A program made the translations under genes and the position numbers. 44,087 nt of DNA, from NCBI GenBank assembly GCA_020630805.1, contig JAHDIM010000006.1, positions 9,293 through 53,379 of the forward strand. The letters run 5' to 3'. Shown here piece by piece: positions 15,819-24,803 of the stretch. Below the pieces are notes generated by a model, which was not told the DNA's origin, ran no database searches, and saw only the letters and a list, made by a program, of their open reading frames with translations. The first letter of the stretch is position 1. Each line of letters opens with the position of its first letter. This DNA comes from Anaerolineales bacterium (GTDB taxonomy: Bacteria > Chloroflexota > Anaerolineae > Anaerolineales > UBA6668).

Positions 15819-17513
15819 ATGGTTTGGCGAAAGGGCACTTTACTCATCCTCATGCTGGCGTGCATTGCACTCCCGTTTGAGCAAATTCAGCCGGCAGTTG
15901 CCTATGCTGGTGTTCAACTCACAAACCTAGAGCTGATTGTTTACGCGACATTATTGCTTGCTACGCCTCTGTTGGTTCGGCCTGCGTCGTTTTGGAAAGT
16001 GAGCTTAGGACTATTTGCGATTGTGCTTGGCATTGCGCTCACGGCTGGTGTATTGGCGCAAGATTCACGGTTAGCCCTGTTTGCCACGTACCGCTTAGTC
16101 ATTGGCTTGGTCTTGGCCTACGTGACCTATAGCGTTGTTGTGCAACATCGGACGCAGCAGCAGTGGCTGTATATTGCGTTGCTGGGCGGGGCCAGTATTG
16201 CTGCACTGGTTGGCGCAGTGGAAGTGTTCAATAACGCGCCGCTTGAGACGCTGAGCCAATTCCGGGGTCGTGCAACAACAGTAGGGCCGTTTTTACGGCT
16301 TACCAGTACCTTTGACCATGCCAACCAAACGGCGATGTACTTTGAAGCACTAGTGCCTTTAGCAGTGTGTGGAGCGTTGGTGGCAATTAAACGACAACGG
16401 CGTGGCCTTGCGGTCTTGTACTTTGTCATAGGAGCAGGTGTATTTGCGGCCTCTGTCCTGACATTGAGCCGTGCAAGTGTGGTGACAAGCCTGTGCTTAG
16501 CCATTGCCCTGATTGGCATTGCTTGGTGGCGCAAAGACAAAATCGGGATACAGTTATTTGGCGCAACTGTTGCGCTCATGGGTGTGATCCTGACAGGCAC
16601 ATTCTTACTGCATCCTGCTTGGCAACTCCGTTTGCAAAGCGAGGGGGATGATGCGTGGTATCGTGCGCAAATTCAGGTGCCGACAACGGTATCTGGCGTA
16701 ATGGCTGCGCAAGTGTCTGTGCCGGTGACAGTTGAAAATCAAGGGTTGTTGACTTGGTCTGAAGACTTAGAAAGACCAATTCGTCTTGGGGCGCATTGGT
16801 ATGTCCAGCAAGAGAATACGTTTATCTTATTGCCAAATGAACCGCGTTGGCAATTTGAAAACGATATCCTGCCGAATGCAATCCACACTTGGACAGTAGC
16901 GGTCCAACTGCCGGAGGCGCCAGGGAACTATCGGTTGGAATGGGATGTGGTGCAAGAGGCCGTCACATGGTTTAGCCAGAAAAATGGGACTGTGGCAGTC
17001 ACGGAGGTGACGGTGACAGACTCGGTCGTAAGTGTTGCGCAAATGACTCCGTCAACGAATAATGCGGCGGTTGTGGCAGAAAAACCGGCCGAGCAAACAT
17101 TACTGCCGCCCATTCCGCATCGGCGGACGTTGTGGCGCGCAGCTTATTTGCTGTGGCAAACACAGCCTTTGATTGGAATTGGTTTTGACAATTACCGATT
17201 ACAGTATGGCCAAGTGTTAGAGATGCCACATTTCAATGACACTATTCATACCAATAACTGGTATGTAGAAATGTTTGTGTCGTTAGGGCTACTTGGGGCA
17301 CTGCCGTTCTTTGGGTGGCTTTTGTATCTACTTAGTCAGATATGGCAAGATTTGGGCGCTGAAATAGATTGGTTGCAACTTGGGTTAGCAGCCGGGATAG
17401 TCGCGTTTATGCTGCACGGTTTGCTAGATTATTTTTTATTATTCAACGGGACCGCATTTTTATTTTGGATATTAGTTGGACTTTGGAGTGGCCGTGCCGC
17501 GCATAGCCGTTGA
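15819..17513 (+). CDS. O-antigen ligase/polymerase-like membrane protein with lumenal insert
   Basis: This 564-residue protein has about ten hydrophobic segments spread over residues 5-265 and 440-560, the pattern of the O-antigen ligase/Wzy superfamily, which joins or polymerises lipid-linked glycans at the outer face of the membrane. Around residues 265-400 the membrane pattern is interrupted by a soluble, beta-rich stretch (VPVTVENQGLLTWSEDLE, then APGNYRLEWDVVQEAVTWF) that looks like an Ig-like domain inserted in the large external loop. The C-terminal part has GIGFDNYRLQYG and HTNNWYVEMFVSLGLLG, typical of the ligase family. It overlaps the following glycosyltransferase gene by about 20 bases, indicating a polysaccharide operon. 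Confidence 0.85.
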   Translation: MVWRKGTLLILMLACIALPFEQIQPAVAYAGVQLTNLELIVYATLLLATPLLVRPASFWKVSLGLFAIVLGIALTAGVLAQDSRLALFATYRLVIGLVLAYVTYSVVVQHRTQQQWLYIALLGGASIAALVGAVEVFNNAPLETLSQFRGRATTVGPFLRLTSTFDHANQTAMYFEALVPLAVCGALVAIKRQRRGLAVLYFVIGAGVFAASVLTLSRASVVTSLCLAIALIGIAWWRKDKIGIQLFGATVALMGVILTGTFLLHPAWQLRLQSEGDDAWYRAQIQVPTTVSGVMAAQVSVPVTVENQGLLTWSEDLERPIRLGAHWYVQQENTFILLPNEPRWQFENDILPNAIHTWTVAVQLPEAPGNYRLEWDVVQEAVTWFSQKNGTVAVTEVTVTDSVVSVAQMTPSTNNAAVVAEKPAEQTLLPPIPHRRTLWRAAYLLWQTQPLIGIGFDNYRLQYGQVLEMPHFNDTIHTNNWYVEMFVSLGLLGALPFFGWLLYLLSQIWQDLGAEIDWLQLGLAAGIVAFMLHGLLDYFLLFNGTAFLFWILVGLWSGRAAHSR

Positions 17514-18624
17514 CGCTACGCCGCTTATCGGCATTCAAACGGGTATTGGAACGTATACGTTGCAGTTGCTCAATGCGTTGACTGCGCCAAATGAGCGCTG
17601 GGAGGTTGTGACTCTCGCCAATAAAGCGTTACCTGCGCCATTTGAGGCGCTGCATATTGGTAGGCATTTTTCATTAAGTCGCTGGTTGTGGATGCAGTTC
17701 ATGCTGCCATTCACGTTATTGTGGTCGAAAGTCGATTTAGCGCATTTCCCAAATTCAATTGCGCCGCTGTTTTGCCCTGTGCCATACGTGGTCACCATTC
17801 ATGATATGTCGCTGTTTACGCATACTTGGACTCATCCACCCAGCCGGATTGTGACGATGAAATGGCTCTTGCCGTTTATCGCGCGGCGGGCGCGTCACAT
17901 TATTACCGTGTCTGAATTTTCCAAGTCAGAAATTCATCAGGTGTTGGGCATTCCTCGGGACAAAATCACGGTTGTGCATGAGACGGCGGGTCCGGAATTT
18001 AGGCCAATTCACTGCAATGCTTTGTTAGAGGACGTGCGTTCAAAATATGCTCTACCACGGAATATGCTGCTTTATGTAGGCACGCTAGAACCGCGTAAGA
18101 ATTTAGCACGGTTGCTCAGTGCATTTGAGCAAATGCAAGCGCAAGCGCAAGAGTGGCATCTCGTCTTGGCTGGTGCTGCTGGCTATGACTCAGAGACGAT
18201 CTTGGCGCAGGCGGCGCAGATTTCAAACGTTCATTATTTAGGCTATGTTGCACAGGAAGATCTGCCCGCTGTCTATAACTGTGCTCAAGGACTTGTGCTG
18301 CCGTCTCTACATGAAGGGTTTGGACTACCACCGCTTGAGGCGTTAGCCTGTGGCATACCGGTGCTCACAAGTAATACCAGTGCTCTGCAAGAGTTATACG
18401 CCGAAAATGGGCTCAGTTGTGACCCACTAGATGTCGCTGATATTTCGGCGCAGCTCATGATGCTTACGCAACTTCATTCAGCTCAGCGCACCATCGACAC
18501 GGCGCAAGAGACTATTCCTAGTAAATTAGGGCCACGGATTTTTGCGCACGCTGTCATCGATGTTCACAAATCGATGCTTGGGGACTTTATGACAGAACAG
18601 CCAAGGGCTGAAGGTGTGCGTTAA
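17494..18624 (+). CDS. Glycosyltransferase family 4
   Basis: This ~376-residue GT-B glycosyltransferase is of the GT4 type. The N-terminal domain begins RIAVDATPLIGIQTGIGTYT. HIITVSEFSKSEI marks the acceptor-domain end. LYVGTLEPRKNLARLLSAF opens the nucleotide-sugar-binding domain, and PSLHEGFGLPPLEALACG is the classic E-x7-E region that binds the donor. It should transfer a sugar from an NDP-sugar (mannosyl or similar) to a growing glycan on the cytosolic side. The frame allows starts at TTG 17476, GTG 17488 or GTG 17494; I prefer 17494 because the conserved sequence begins immediately after it. It overlaps the O-antigen ligase gene and ends near a strong terminator. Confidence 0.92.
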   Translation: MPRIAVDATPLIGIQTGIGTYTLQLLNALTAPNERWEVVTLANKALPAPFEALHIGRHFSLSRWLWMQFMLPFTLLWSKVDLAHFPNSIAPLFCPVPYVVTIHDMSLFTHTWTHPPSRIVTMKWLLPFIARRARHIITVSEFSKSEIHQVLGIPRDKITVVHETAGPEFRPIHCNALLEDVRSKYALPRNMLLYVGTLEPRKNLARLLSAFEQMQAQAQEWHLVLAGAAGYDSETILAQAAQISNVHYLGYVAQEDLPAVYNCAQGLVLPSLHEGFGLPPLEALACGIPVLTSNTSALQELYAENGLSCDPLDVADISAQLMMLTQLHSAQRTIDTAQETIPSKLGPRIFAHAVIDVHKSMLGDFMTEQPRAEGVR

Positions 18625-18678
18625 CAGAAATATGGGCTTTCGACAAAATTCTTGCTCAAGGTAACACTAAGTTGACAT

Positions 18679-18716
18679 AAAAAAACAGACCTCTCAATTG
18701 AGACGTCTGTTTTTTT
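18679..18716. terminator. Bidirectional rho-independent terminator
   Basis: AAAAAAACAGAC (18679-18690) pairs perfectly with GTCTGTTTTTTT (18705-18716). The 14-nt loop contains CTCAATTGAG, itself a palindrome. It can serve the plus-strand glycosyltransferase gene and, in reverse, the minus-strand ppdK. The rest of 18625-18855 shows no gene. Confidence 0.9.
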
Positions 18717-18855
18717 ATTCTGGCCTGAGTTCTGAATAAGCACAGAGTCCTAAGACGTCTTTCGCTCTGAACCCTAAGGCTCTTTCAACCTATTTTAGGC
18801 TTTTGACGTGCTTTCACAGCGGAGATCTGCCTTTGGCCCTCCGAAAGTTTTGACG

Positions 18856-21561
18856 TTATGCGCTCTGTTTTCGGAGCGTTGCTTGCGCTGCTGCTAAGCG
18901 GGCAATTGGCACCCGATAAGGTGAACAACTGACATAATCTAACCCTGCCTCATTACAGAACCAAACGCTTTGTGGCTCCCCTCCATGCTCGCCACAAATA
19001 CCCACCTTAAGGTCTGGCTTTGTTGTCCGACCGCGGTCAGTCCCCAAGCGAACAAGTTGTCCAACGCCTTCAGTGTCCAGTACTTGGAATGGGTCAGCAG
19101 GCAAGATCCCTGACTTGATGTAGCTTGGTAAGAACCGCGTGCTGTCATCTCGACTGAGACCGAAGGTGGTCTGTGTCAAGTCGTTGGTGCCAAAGCTAAA
19201 GAAATCTGCCTGCGCTGCAACTTTGTCGGCTGTGAGCGCCGCGCGTGGCGTTTCAATCATGGTGCCGATTTTGTACGTGTACTGCGTTCCGTAGCTGTTC
19301 ATGACTTCTTTGGCAACATCTTCAATAATCGCCCGTTGATTTTCCAACTCTTTTACTGTTGAAATAAGCGGGACCATCACTTCTGGCACAATTTCAAGAC
19401 CTCTGGAGCGTAACTCGCATGCTGCTTGAAAAATTGCCCGCGCCTGCATTTCGGTTACTTCTGGATACACCAATCCTAGGCGACAGCCCCGATGTCCCAA
19501 CATCGGATTTGATTCGCGTAATCGTTCCACTTGCAACAATAGCTCATTTTTTTCAGCTAGCATCTTAAGAATGCTATCCATTTCTGCCACACTACCTGCG
19601 TCGCGCATTTTGAGCTTGAGGTCCGTAATTTCCAACGTTAAGTGTTCATGGTCAGGCAAAAACTCATGCAGGGGTGGATCAATCAGACGAATGGTCACCG
19701 GGTAGCCCGCCATGGCTTTGAAGATCTCAATGAAATCTTGGCGTTGAATAGGCAGCAATTTGTCGAGTGCTTTTTCGCGACTTCCCCGATCTTCCGCCAA
19801 GATCATTTCGCGCATAATGGCAAGGCGTTCTTCCCCCATGAACATGTGTTCAGTCCGACACAGGCCAATGCCCTCTGCGCCAAACTCACGGGCGACTAGG
19901 GCGTCTGCACCATTGTCTGCGTTTGTGCGCACTTGCATTTCCCGAATCTCGTCAGCCCAGCTCATGAGCTTTTTGAAGCTTTTGTCCAATTCAGGTTGGA
20001 TCGTTGCGACTTTGCCAAGTAGGACATTGCCAGTAGACCCATCGACGGTAATCCAGTCGCCAGCGCGGATTTCAACTTTGCCAACGACCGCTATCCCAGC
20101 CTCATAGTCTAATTTCAATGCACCCGCACCAACAATACATGGTGTGCCCATGCCACGCGCGACCACGGCTGCGTGCGATGTCATCCCACCACGTGCCGTC
20201 AGAATTGCTTTGGCGCTTGCCATCCCGTGAAAATCATCGGGGCTGGTTTCGTGACGGACCAAAATTACTGGTGTTCCAGACTGGCTGAGTTCATCCGCTT
20301 CATCTGGGTCGAAGCTGACCTGCCCCGTTGCGGCTCCCGGACTGGCAGGGAGGCCGGATGTTAGCGTTGGTACGTTAGCGCGCGGGTCAATTGTGGGGTG
20401 CAGAAGCTGGTTGAGCAAGTCGGCATCGACGCGAAGAACGGCGTCTTTTTGGCTAATCATGCCTTCTTCGACCATTTCTACTGCAATCCGTACGGCTGCG
20501 GTGCCAGTTCGTTTGCCTGTACGGGTTTGGAGGATCCAGAGTTTTCCGTTCTCAACGGTGAATTCAATGTCTTGCATGTCACCGTAGTGTGTTTCCAATT
20601 TATCAATAATTTCAGTGAGTTGAGCATAGACCAACGGCAACTCACGCGCGAGTTTAGTGATTTTCCGTGGCGTGCGCGTGCCAGCGACAACGTCCTCACC
20701 TTGGGCATTCAGCAAATACTCGCCGTAAATGTCATTTTTTCCGGTAGATGGATTCCGCGTAAAACAGACTCCGGTGCCGCTCGTGTCACCCATGTTGCCA
20801 AAGACCATTGCTTGTACGTTGACCGCAGTGCCTAATGTGTCTGGAATGCGATGAATGCGACGATAGTCAATTGCGCGACGACGCATCCACGACTCGAAGA
20901 CGGCTGAAATTGCCATGCGCAGTTGGTCTAGCGGATCTTGTGGGAACGGCTCACCATGAAAATGGGCAAAGATGATGTTTTTGTATGCGGTGATGATGTC
21001 TTTAAGTTGGGCAACGCTTAGGTCAGTATCTTTTCCACCAATAGTCTGTGCTTTGAAGCGGTCTAAGACAAAGTCAAACCGTTCGCTGCTGACGCCCATC
21101 ACAATGTGGCCAAACATACTAATAAAGCGGCGGTATGCGTCATATGCAAAGCGCTCATTCTTAGTTTGCTTCGCCAACCCAACGACAGTCTCATCGTTTA
21201 GTCCGAGGTTCAAGACGGTGTCCATCATGCCCGGCATTGAGATGGAGGCCCCGGAGCGGACTGAGACTAGCAGCGGTTTCTTTGGGTTTCCAAATTCACG
21301 CTTGGTTTGTTTTTCTAAGGCTTTTAGAGACGCTTGGGCTTGGGACCACATGCCTTCAGGAAATTGACGATTGTAGTCATAGAAGGCGTTACAACACTCA
21401 GTCGTGATGGTAAATCCGGGAGGGACCGGCAGACCAATATTTGTCATTTCAGCAACATTGGCTCCTTTGCCGCCAAGTAATTGCTTCATTTTGGTATTGC
21501 CTTCGCTAAACAAGTAGACCCACTTGTGGTCTCTGTTAGTCGGCGCAATTTTCGCGCTCAT
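18856..21561 (-). CDS. ppdK: Pyruvate, phosphate dikinase
   Basis: This 901-residue protein is full-length PPDK, which interconverts pyruvate, ATP and phosphate with PEP, AMP and pyrophosphate. The N-terminal ATP-grasp domain has GGKGANVAEMTNIGLPVPPG and SVRSGASISMPGMMDTVLNL. The central swivelling domain has the phosphohistidine motif GGMTSHAAVVARGMGTPC around residue 455-472. The C-terminal TIM barrel has GLCRTEHMF, MIETPRAALTADKVA, FFSFGTNDLTQTTFG and CGEHGGEPQSV with its catalytic Cys. The ATG at 21561 has AAGGAG eight bases upstream. It appears monocistronic. In this organism it may act in gluconeogenesis from amino acids or in PPi-dependent glycolysis; the sequence does not tell which. 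Confidence 0.98.
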   Translation of the reverse strand: MSAKIAPTNRDHKWVYLFSEGNTKMKQLLGGKGANVAEMTNIGLPVPPGFTITTECCNAFYDYNRQFPEGMWSQAQASLKALEKQTKREFGNPKKPLLVSVRSGASISMPGMMDTVLNLGLNDETVVGLAKQTKNERFAYDAYRRFISMFGHIVMGVSSERFDFVLDRFKAQTIGGKDTDLSVAQLKDIITAYKNIIFAHFHGEPFPQDPLDQLRMAISAVFESWMRRRAIDYRRIHRIPDTLGTAVNVQAMVFGNMGDTSGTGVCFTRNPSTGKNDIYGEYLLNAQGEDVVAGTRTPRKITKLARELPLVYAQLTEIIDKLETHYGDMQDIEFTVENGKLWILQTRTGKRTGTAAVRIAVEMVEEGMISQKDAVLRVDADLLNQLLHPTIDPRANVPTLTSGLPASPGAATGQVSFDPDEADELSQSGTPVILVRHETSPDDFHGMASAKAILTARGGMTSHAAVVARGMGTPCIVGAGALKLDYEAGIAVVGKVEIRAGDWITVDGSTGNVLLGKVATIQPELDKSFKKLMSWADEIREMQVRTNADNGADALVAREFGAEGIGLCRTEHMFMGEERLAIMREMILAEDRGSREKALDKLLPIQRQDFIEIFKAMAGYPVTIRLIDPPLHEFLPDHEHLTLEITDLKLKMRDAGSVAEMDSILKMLAEKNELLLQVERLRESNPMLGHRGCRLGLVYPEVTEMQARAIFQAACELRSRGLEIVPEVMVPLISTVKELENQRAIIEDVAKEVMNSYGTQYTYKIGTMIETPRAALTADKVAAQADFFSFGTNDLTQTTFGLSRDDSTRFLPSYIKSGILPADPFQVLDTEGVGQLVRLGTDRGRTTKPDLKVGICGEHGGEPQSVWFCNEAGLDYVSCSPYRVPIARLAAAQATLRKQSA

Positions 21562-21768
21562 CGCATGAACTCCTTGCTTGAATATTGAGTTGTGGTTCCC
21601 CTTGAACAGGTCAATTGTAGGGCAATTTTTGCGAGGAGTGGTTTATTAAATTCAACAGGAGATTAATCGGCTGTGCTGTTAAGTTGTCCGTACAAATAGT
21701 CAACAGTTGACAGATGAATGCGCGTTGACATTACGATGCACTTGTTGCGCTGTCGCTTGAAGCGGTAC

Positions 21769-22440
21769 CTATTCTAGGCGTGGGGTTGGCGCAATGCCAT
21801 ATTGGATGGCCCAAATGGCTAATTGCATCCGGTTACTTGCGCCAGTCTTAAGCAGAATTGCACTTAGATAGTTACGGACGGTTCCTTCTGCCAAGGCTAA
21901 ATTTTCAGCGATTTCGCTGTTTGTTTGGCCGGCTCCCACTAATTGGATGATTGCAATATCGCGCTCATTGAGTTGTTCAAAGACATTTTTCAAGAGGCTA
22001 GTTCTATTTTCATTGGGTTGTGTAGATTGACGGATATGATCTACGAAGTCAGCCATGAAAAAAGAGTTTCCTTGACTCACAATGTCAATGGCTTGGGAAA
22101 TTTCAGACTCTTCCGCATATTTCCACACATAGCCATCTGCGCCAGCCATAAAGGCTTCAAAAAGCGTTTTGTCGCTTTTTTCACCAGACACAATCAGAAT
22201 GCGGGTCGGGCAGTTTTCTCGTTTTAGATTTTCAATCACTTGGGACGCATTGCCATCGGGTAAAAAATTGTCTAGCAGTAGGAGATCGGGTTGAAGGGCT
22301 TTGGTTTTGGTAATCGCTTCTGTCACGCTATTTGCATATCCAATTACTTTATAAGATGGCTTGCCAATAAGGATTGCTTCTAATCCACGGCGCGCAATGG
22401 CATGATCATCAACGATTAGAATTTTTGTTTGTGTAGTCAT
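21769..22440 (-). CDS. NarL/LuxR-family response regulator
   Basis: This 223-residue regulator has an N-terminal receiver domain (KILIVDDHAIARRGLEAIL, phospho-acceptor Asp in LLLLDNFLPDG, Lys in the C-terminal part) and a C-terminal LuxR-type helix-turn-helix (LNERDIAIIQLVGAGQTNSE, IAENLALAEGTVRNYLSAIL). It lies 28 bases downstream of the histidine kinase gene on the same strand and is its probable partner. Its target genes are unknown, but paired palindromes upstream of the kinase gene (23905-23950) are candidates for autoregulation. Confidence 0.95.
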   Translation of the reverse strand: MTTQTKILIVDDHAIARRGLEAILIGKPSYKVIGYANSVTEAITKTKALQPDLLLLDNFLPDGNASQVIENLKRENCPTRILIVSGEKSDKTLFEAFMAGADGYVWKYAEESEISQAIDIVSQGNSFFMADFVDHIRQSTQPNENRTSLLKNVFEQLNERDIAIIQLVGAGQTNSEIAENLALAEGTVRNYLSAILLKTGASNRMQLAIWAIQYGIAPTPRLE

Positions 22441-22468
22441 TCACTCATACCTGTATCTATCAATGCGG

Positions 22469-23746
22469 TTATTTCGGTAACGCAATAGCGATTGTTGTCC
22501 CTGTTTCTAGTGTACTTGAAATATTGAAGGTGCCGCCTAACAAGCGAACACGTTCGTAGATCCCACGAATTCCGTAGCTGTTTATTTCATCCAATTCTGG
22601 TATACCACCTATGCCATCGTCGTGAATTTCGAGGCACCAGTGGTCAGTCGATTCCTGCAAGCAGATTTCTACTAAGTTTGCCTTTGAATGACGGACAACA
22701 TTAGTAATAGCCTCACGACTAATGTATATCAAGGCGCGTTCGACTGACGGTGGAAGGCTTGTCTCAATGGAATAATTCCACTCTACAACAAACCCACGGG
22801 CTTTCAATTCGTTTGTAGACAAGTGTTCAATGGCATGCTTGAGACCATATTCTGCCAAGCTTGTTGGTCGTAACGCGTGAATTACATTTCTCACACTAAT
22901 TAGCTCTTGGCGAAGCAAGGTTTCTGCCTCTGTCAAGTGATTCCGAAATGTCGCTTCATCTATGTCAAATGTCAAATTTGCCGACCTGACATGAATCAGC
23001 GCTGCGCCAATTGAGTTAGAAAGGGTATCGTGTAATTCCCGTGAGATTCTGGCTCGCTCGACCTCAATGGCCAATTCATTTTTTTCAGATTGAATTTCAG
23101 CTAATTTACTATTGGCGGCCTGCAATTTATTGTTTTCGAATTGGAGCCGACCATTTAAGTATCGCGACAGAATGAGCAAAGTCAGCGTGGTAATAAGAAA
23201 GTAACTAATCAGGCTAACAGGTTGTAGGAATTCTTGATAGATCGTTCCGCCGGCCAATGTGAGGGGGATTGCTGCTAACACGGGGAAGTACAACATTGCC
23301 TTCTGTTCAACCCAACTGAACGTCACCATGGGCACAATCAGCATGGCCCAAAGCCGCGCGGTTGCGGCCACAGTCATCGCTAGCATGCGAATAAACCCAA
23401 CTTCTTCTGTCAATTGCAGATAGATCGTACTTGCATTCCAAATTTGAATGATGATGTAGGTCAACGCCCAGACAAGCATTAGCTTGCTCAAGTTGCGTTT
23501 GATGATGTCACGAAATCGTCGGCGGGTATAGAAGATGTGCCAACAAACAGCGTGTGCTACAAATGCAGCCCGATCTATAACTTGAACCTGTTCTCCAAAT
23601 AATGCGACCAACGCAAAATCTAGACTCATCATAATGAGCCAATATTGATGCAGAGCGATAAATGTCGAATATTGGTTTCGGAAATCATCAATCGGTTCTA
23701 CTTTGCTTAACAATTGGGAAAAGTTAAGTCGACTAAGTTGCAACAT
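22469..23746 (-). CDS. Membrane sensor histidine kinase (HisKA_3 type)
   Basis: This 425-residue kinase has an N-terminal region with about six hydrophobic segments (residues ~35-205). A coiled-coil helix follows (NNKLQAANSKLAEIQSEKNE), then the HisKA_3 dimerisation domain with the phosphorylated His in ARISRELHDTLSNSIG (about residue 237). The C-terminal HATPase domain has EAITNVVRHSKAN (N box) and DDGIGGIPELDEINSYGIRG (G boxes). This is the NarX/DesK-like class that works with NarL-type regulators. No separate extracytoplasmic sensor domain is obvious, so the stimulus may be sensed in the membrane. It is transcribed first, ahead of the response regulator gene. Confidence 0.95.
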   Translation of the reverse strand: MLQLSRLNFSQLLSKVEPIDDFRNQYSTFIALHQYWLIMMSLDFALVALFGEQVQVIDRAAFVAHAVCWHIFYTRRRFRDIIKRNLSKLMLVWALTYIIIQIWNASTIYLQLTEEVGFIRMLAMTVAATARLWAMLIVPMVTFSWVEQKAMLYFPVLAAIPLTLAGGTIYQEFLQPVSLISYFLITTLTLLILSRYLNGRLQFENNKLQAANSKLAEIQSEKNELAIEVERARISRELHDTLSNSIGAALIHVRSANLTFDIDEATFRNHLTEAETLLRQELISVRNVIHALRPTSLAEYGLKHAIEHLSTNELKARGFVVEWNYSIETSLPPSVERALIYISREAITNVVRHSKANLVEICLQESTDHWCLEIHDDGIGGIPELDEINSYGIRGIYERVRLLGGTFNISSTLETGTTIAIALPK

Positions 23747-24067
23747 TTCACATACCTATTTCTATCTGTTGAGTTTTGTGTTTTCAATTACTTACTAAAT
23801 TCTGCTGTATTTGTTGCTTTTAGATACCTAAAATATTTAGGTGTTTGTTTTTTTTTCCCTAAGAGATTTAAGATGCGGTGGTGCGTGTGTTTTTGTGCAT
23901 CAAATTGATGACAAATGTCTAGAAAAAAACGCGTGTTGATGACAAATGTCATTTTGAACTGACCATATAATTACTTCGGGAGCGCAAGTTGCAGATTATT
24001 CTGTGTCAATCATATAGTAGTTTATCTGAAAAAACTAAATTGTGTGATTTTGGATATAAGGTAGGGA
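23747..24067. other. Divergent regulatory region upstream of sensor kinase
   Basis: These 321 bases lie between the kinase gene (minus) and the receiver-only gene (plus). I see no gene. The region contains a 17-bp palindrome ACCTAAA-ATA-TTTAGGT at 23826-23842 and two identical 15-bp sites described separately. It should hold both promoters. Confidence 0.6.
23905..23950. promoter_or_regulatory. Two direct copies of TTGATGACAAATGTC, possible operators
   Basis: The 15-mer TTGATGACAAATGTC occurs at 23905-23919 and again at 23936-23950, exactly 31 bp apart (about three helical turns). Each copy contains the palindromic core TGACA-AA-TGTC. The placement in the divergent region between the kinase and receiver genes suggests a pair of dimer-binding sites on the same DNA face. 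The binding protein is inferred, not shown. Confidence 0.5.
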
Positions 24068-24073
24068 GTGTTT

Positions 24074-24439
24074 GTGGGAGTTTTGTACATTGAAGACGAT
24101 GCTGAAATGGTCAATTTAGTGCGTTTGGCTCTTGGCAGCGGGCGAGAATTTGTTGGTATTTCAAATTGGGAAGATATCCTGACATATTTGCAGTGTGTCC
24201 AAGATATACCGGAAACGATATTTCTTGACTACTATCTGGGCGGATTTACAGCCGAAGACGTTCTGACGCAATTACAGGGGTATCCAAAGTTCGACCACAC
24301 AAGAATAATTTTGTTATCAAGCTCAGAAGTGGCAATGGCTAGACTAAAACGGAAATATCCGGCCCGTGTCTGTGACTGTATTTCTAAGCCATTTTCAATT
24401 CAACACTTACGTGAACTTGCTAATGCGGTGACGGTCTAG
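24074..24439 (+). CDS. Stand-alone response-regulator receiver protein
   Basis: This ~121-residue protein consists only of a CheY-like receiver domain. VLYIEDDAEMVNLVRLAL carries the acidic pocket, ETIFLDYYLGG carries the phospho-acceptor Asp, RIILLSSSE carries the conserved Ser/Thr position, and CDCISKPFSIQHLREL carries the conserved Lys-Pro. There is no output domain, so it works by protein contact or as a phosphate sink. I prefer GTG 24074, because GGGAG lies at a proper distance; GTG 24068 is the alternative. It diverges from the histidine kinase gene and may belong to the same signalling set. Confidence 0.85.
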   Translation: MGVLYIEDDAEMVNLVRLALGSGREFVGISNWEDILTYLQCVQDIPETIFLDYYLGGFTAEDVLTQLQGYPKFDHTRIILLSSSEVAMARLKRKYPARVCDCISKPFSIQHLRELANAVTV

Positions 24440-24467
24440 CACCCATTCTGTCGACTGGTACCAACTT

Positions 24468-24692
24468 ATGCAATCTAAAGATGACTGTAATGGAATAAAA
24501 GTAGAGAGTGTCCCGGCGCTGATTGATGATGAACTCACAATGCTTGCTAATATGATTGGTCGCGGCCCGGCTTCAATTGGTGCTGATGATGACAATTGGA
24601 ATGCTGCATTGTTTAGTGAATTGGTGTTATTGCAATTCAACATTGACCTGGGACGGACAAATTGGAACGCACTAAGAGAGCGTTCTAAGTAG
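24468..24692 (+). CDS. Small hypothetical protein (uncertain)
   Basis: This 74-residue acidic frame starts with ATG 28 bases after the receiver gene and ends before a gap. I recognise no family. No good Shine-Dalgarno is visible. The order relative to the receiver gene suggests a small operon partner, but a competing minus-strand frame overlaps most of it, so this is only a candidate gene. Confidence 0.35.
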   Translation: MQSKDDCNGIKVESVPALIDDELTMLANMIGRGPASIGADDDNWNAALFSELVLLQFNIDLGRTNWNALRERSK

Positions 24693-24803
24693 CTACAGAC
24701 AGTTTCCTACACACCACGCGTTGTCACATAGTCTGCTGCTTCTGTGGCAAAAACTACCTGAAAACTGAAAAAATCTGCGTTATCCGCGCCATAGAATAAG
24801 ATC

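Noticed and set aside
15590-15880. Hydrophobic 96-codon frame upstream of the O-antigen ligase gene
   Set aside because: It overlaps the ligase start out of frame, has no good ribosome site, and its end reads like the ligase gene in another frame. I treat the region as leader.
24407-24643. Minus-strand 78-codon frame opposite the receiver and small hypothetical genes
   Set aside because: Serine-rich shadow frame overlapping the end of a confident gene, with no ribosome site.
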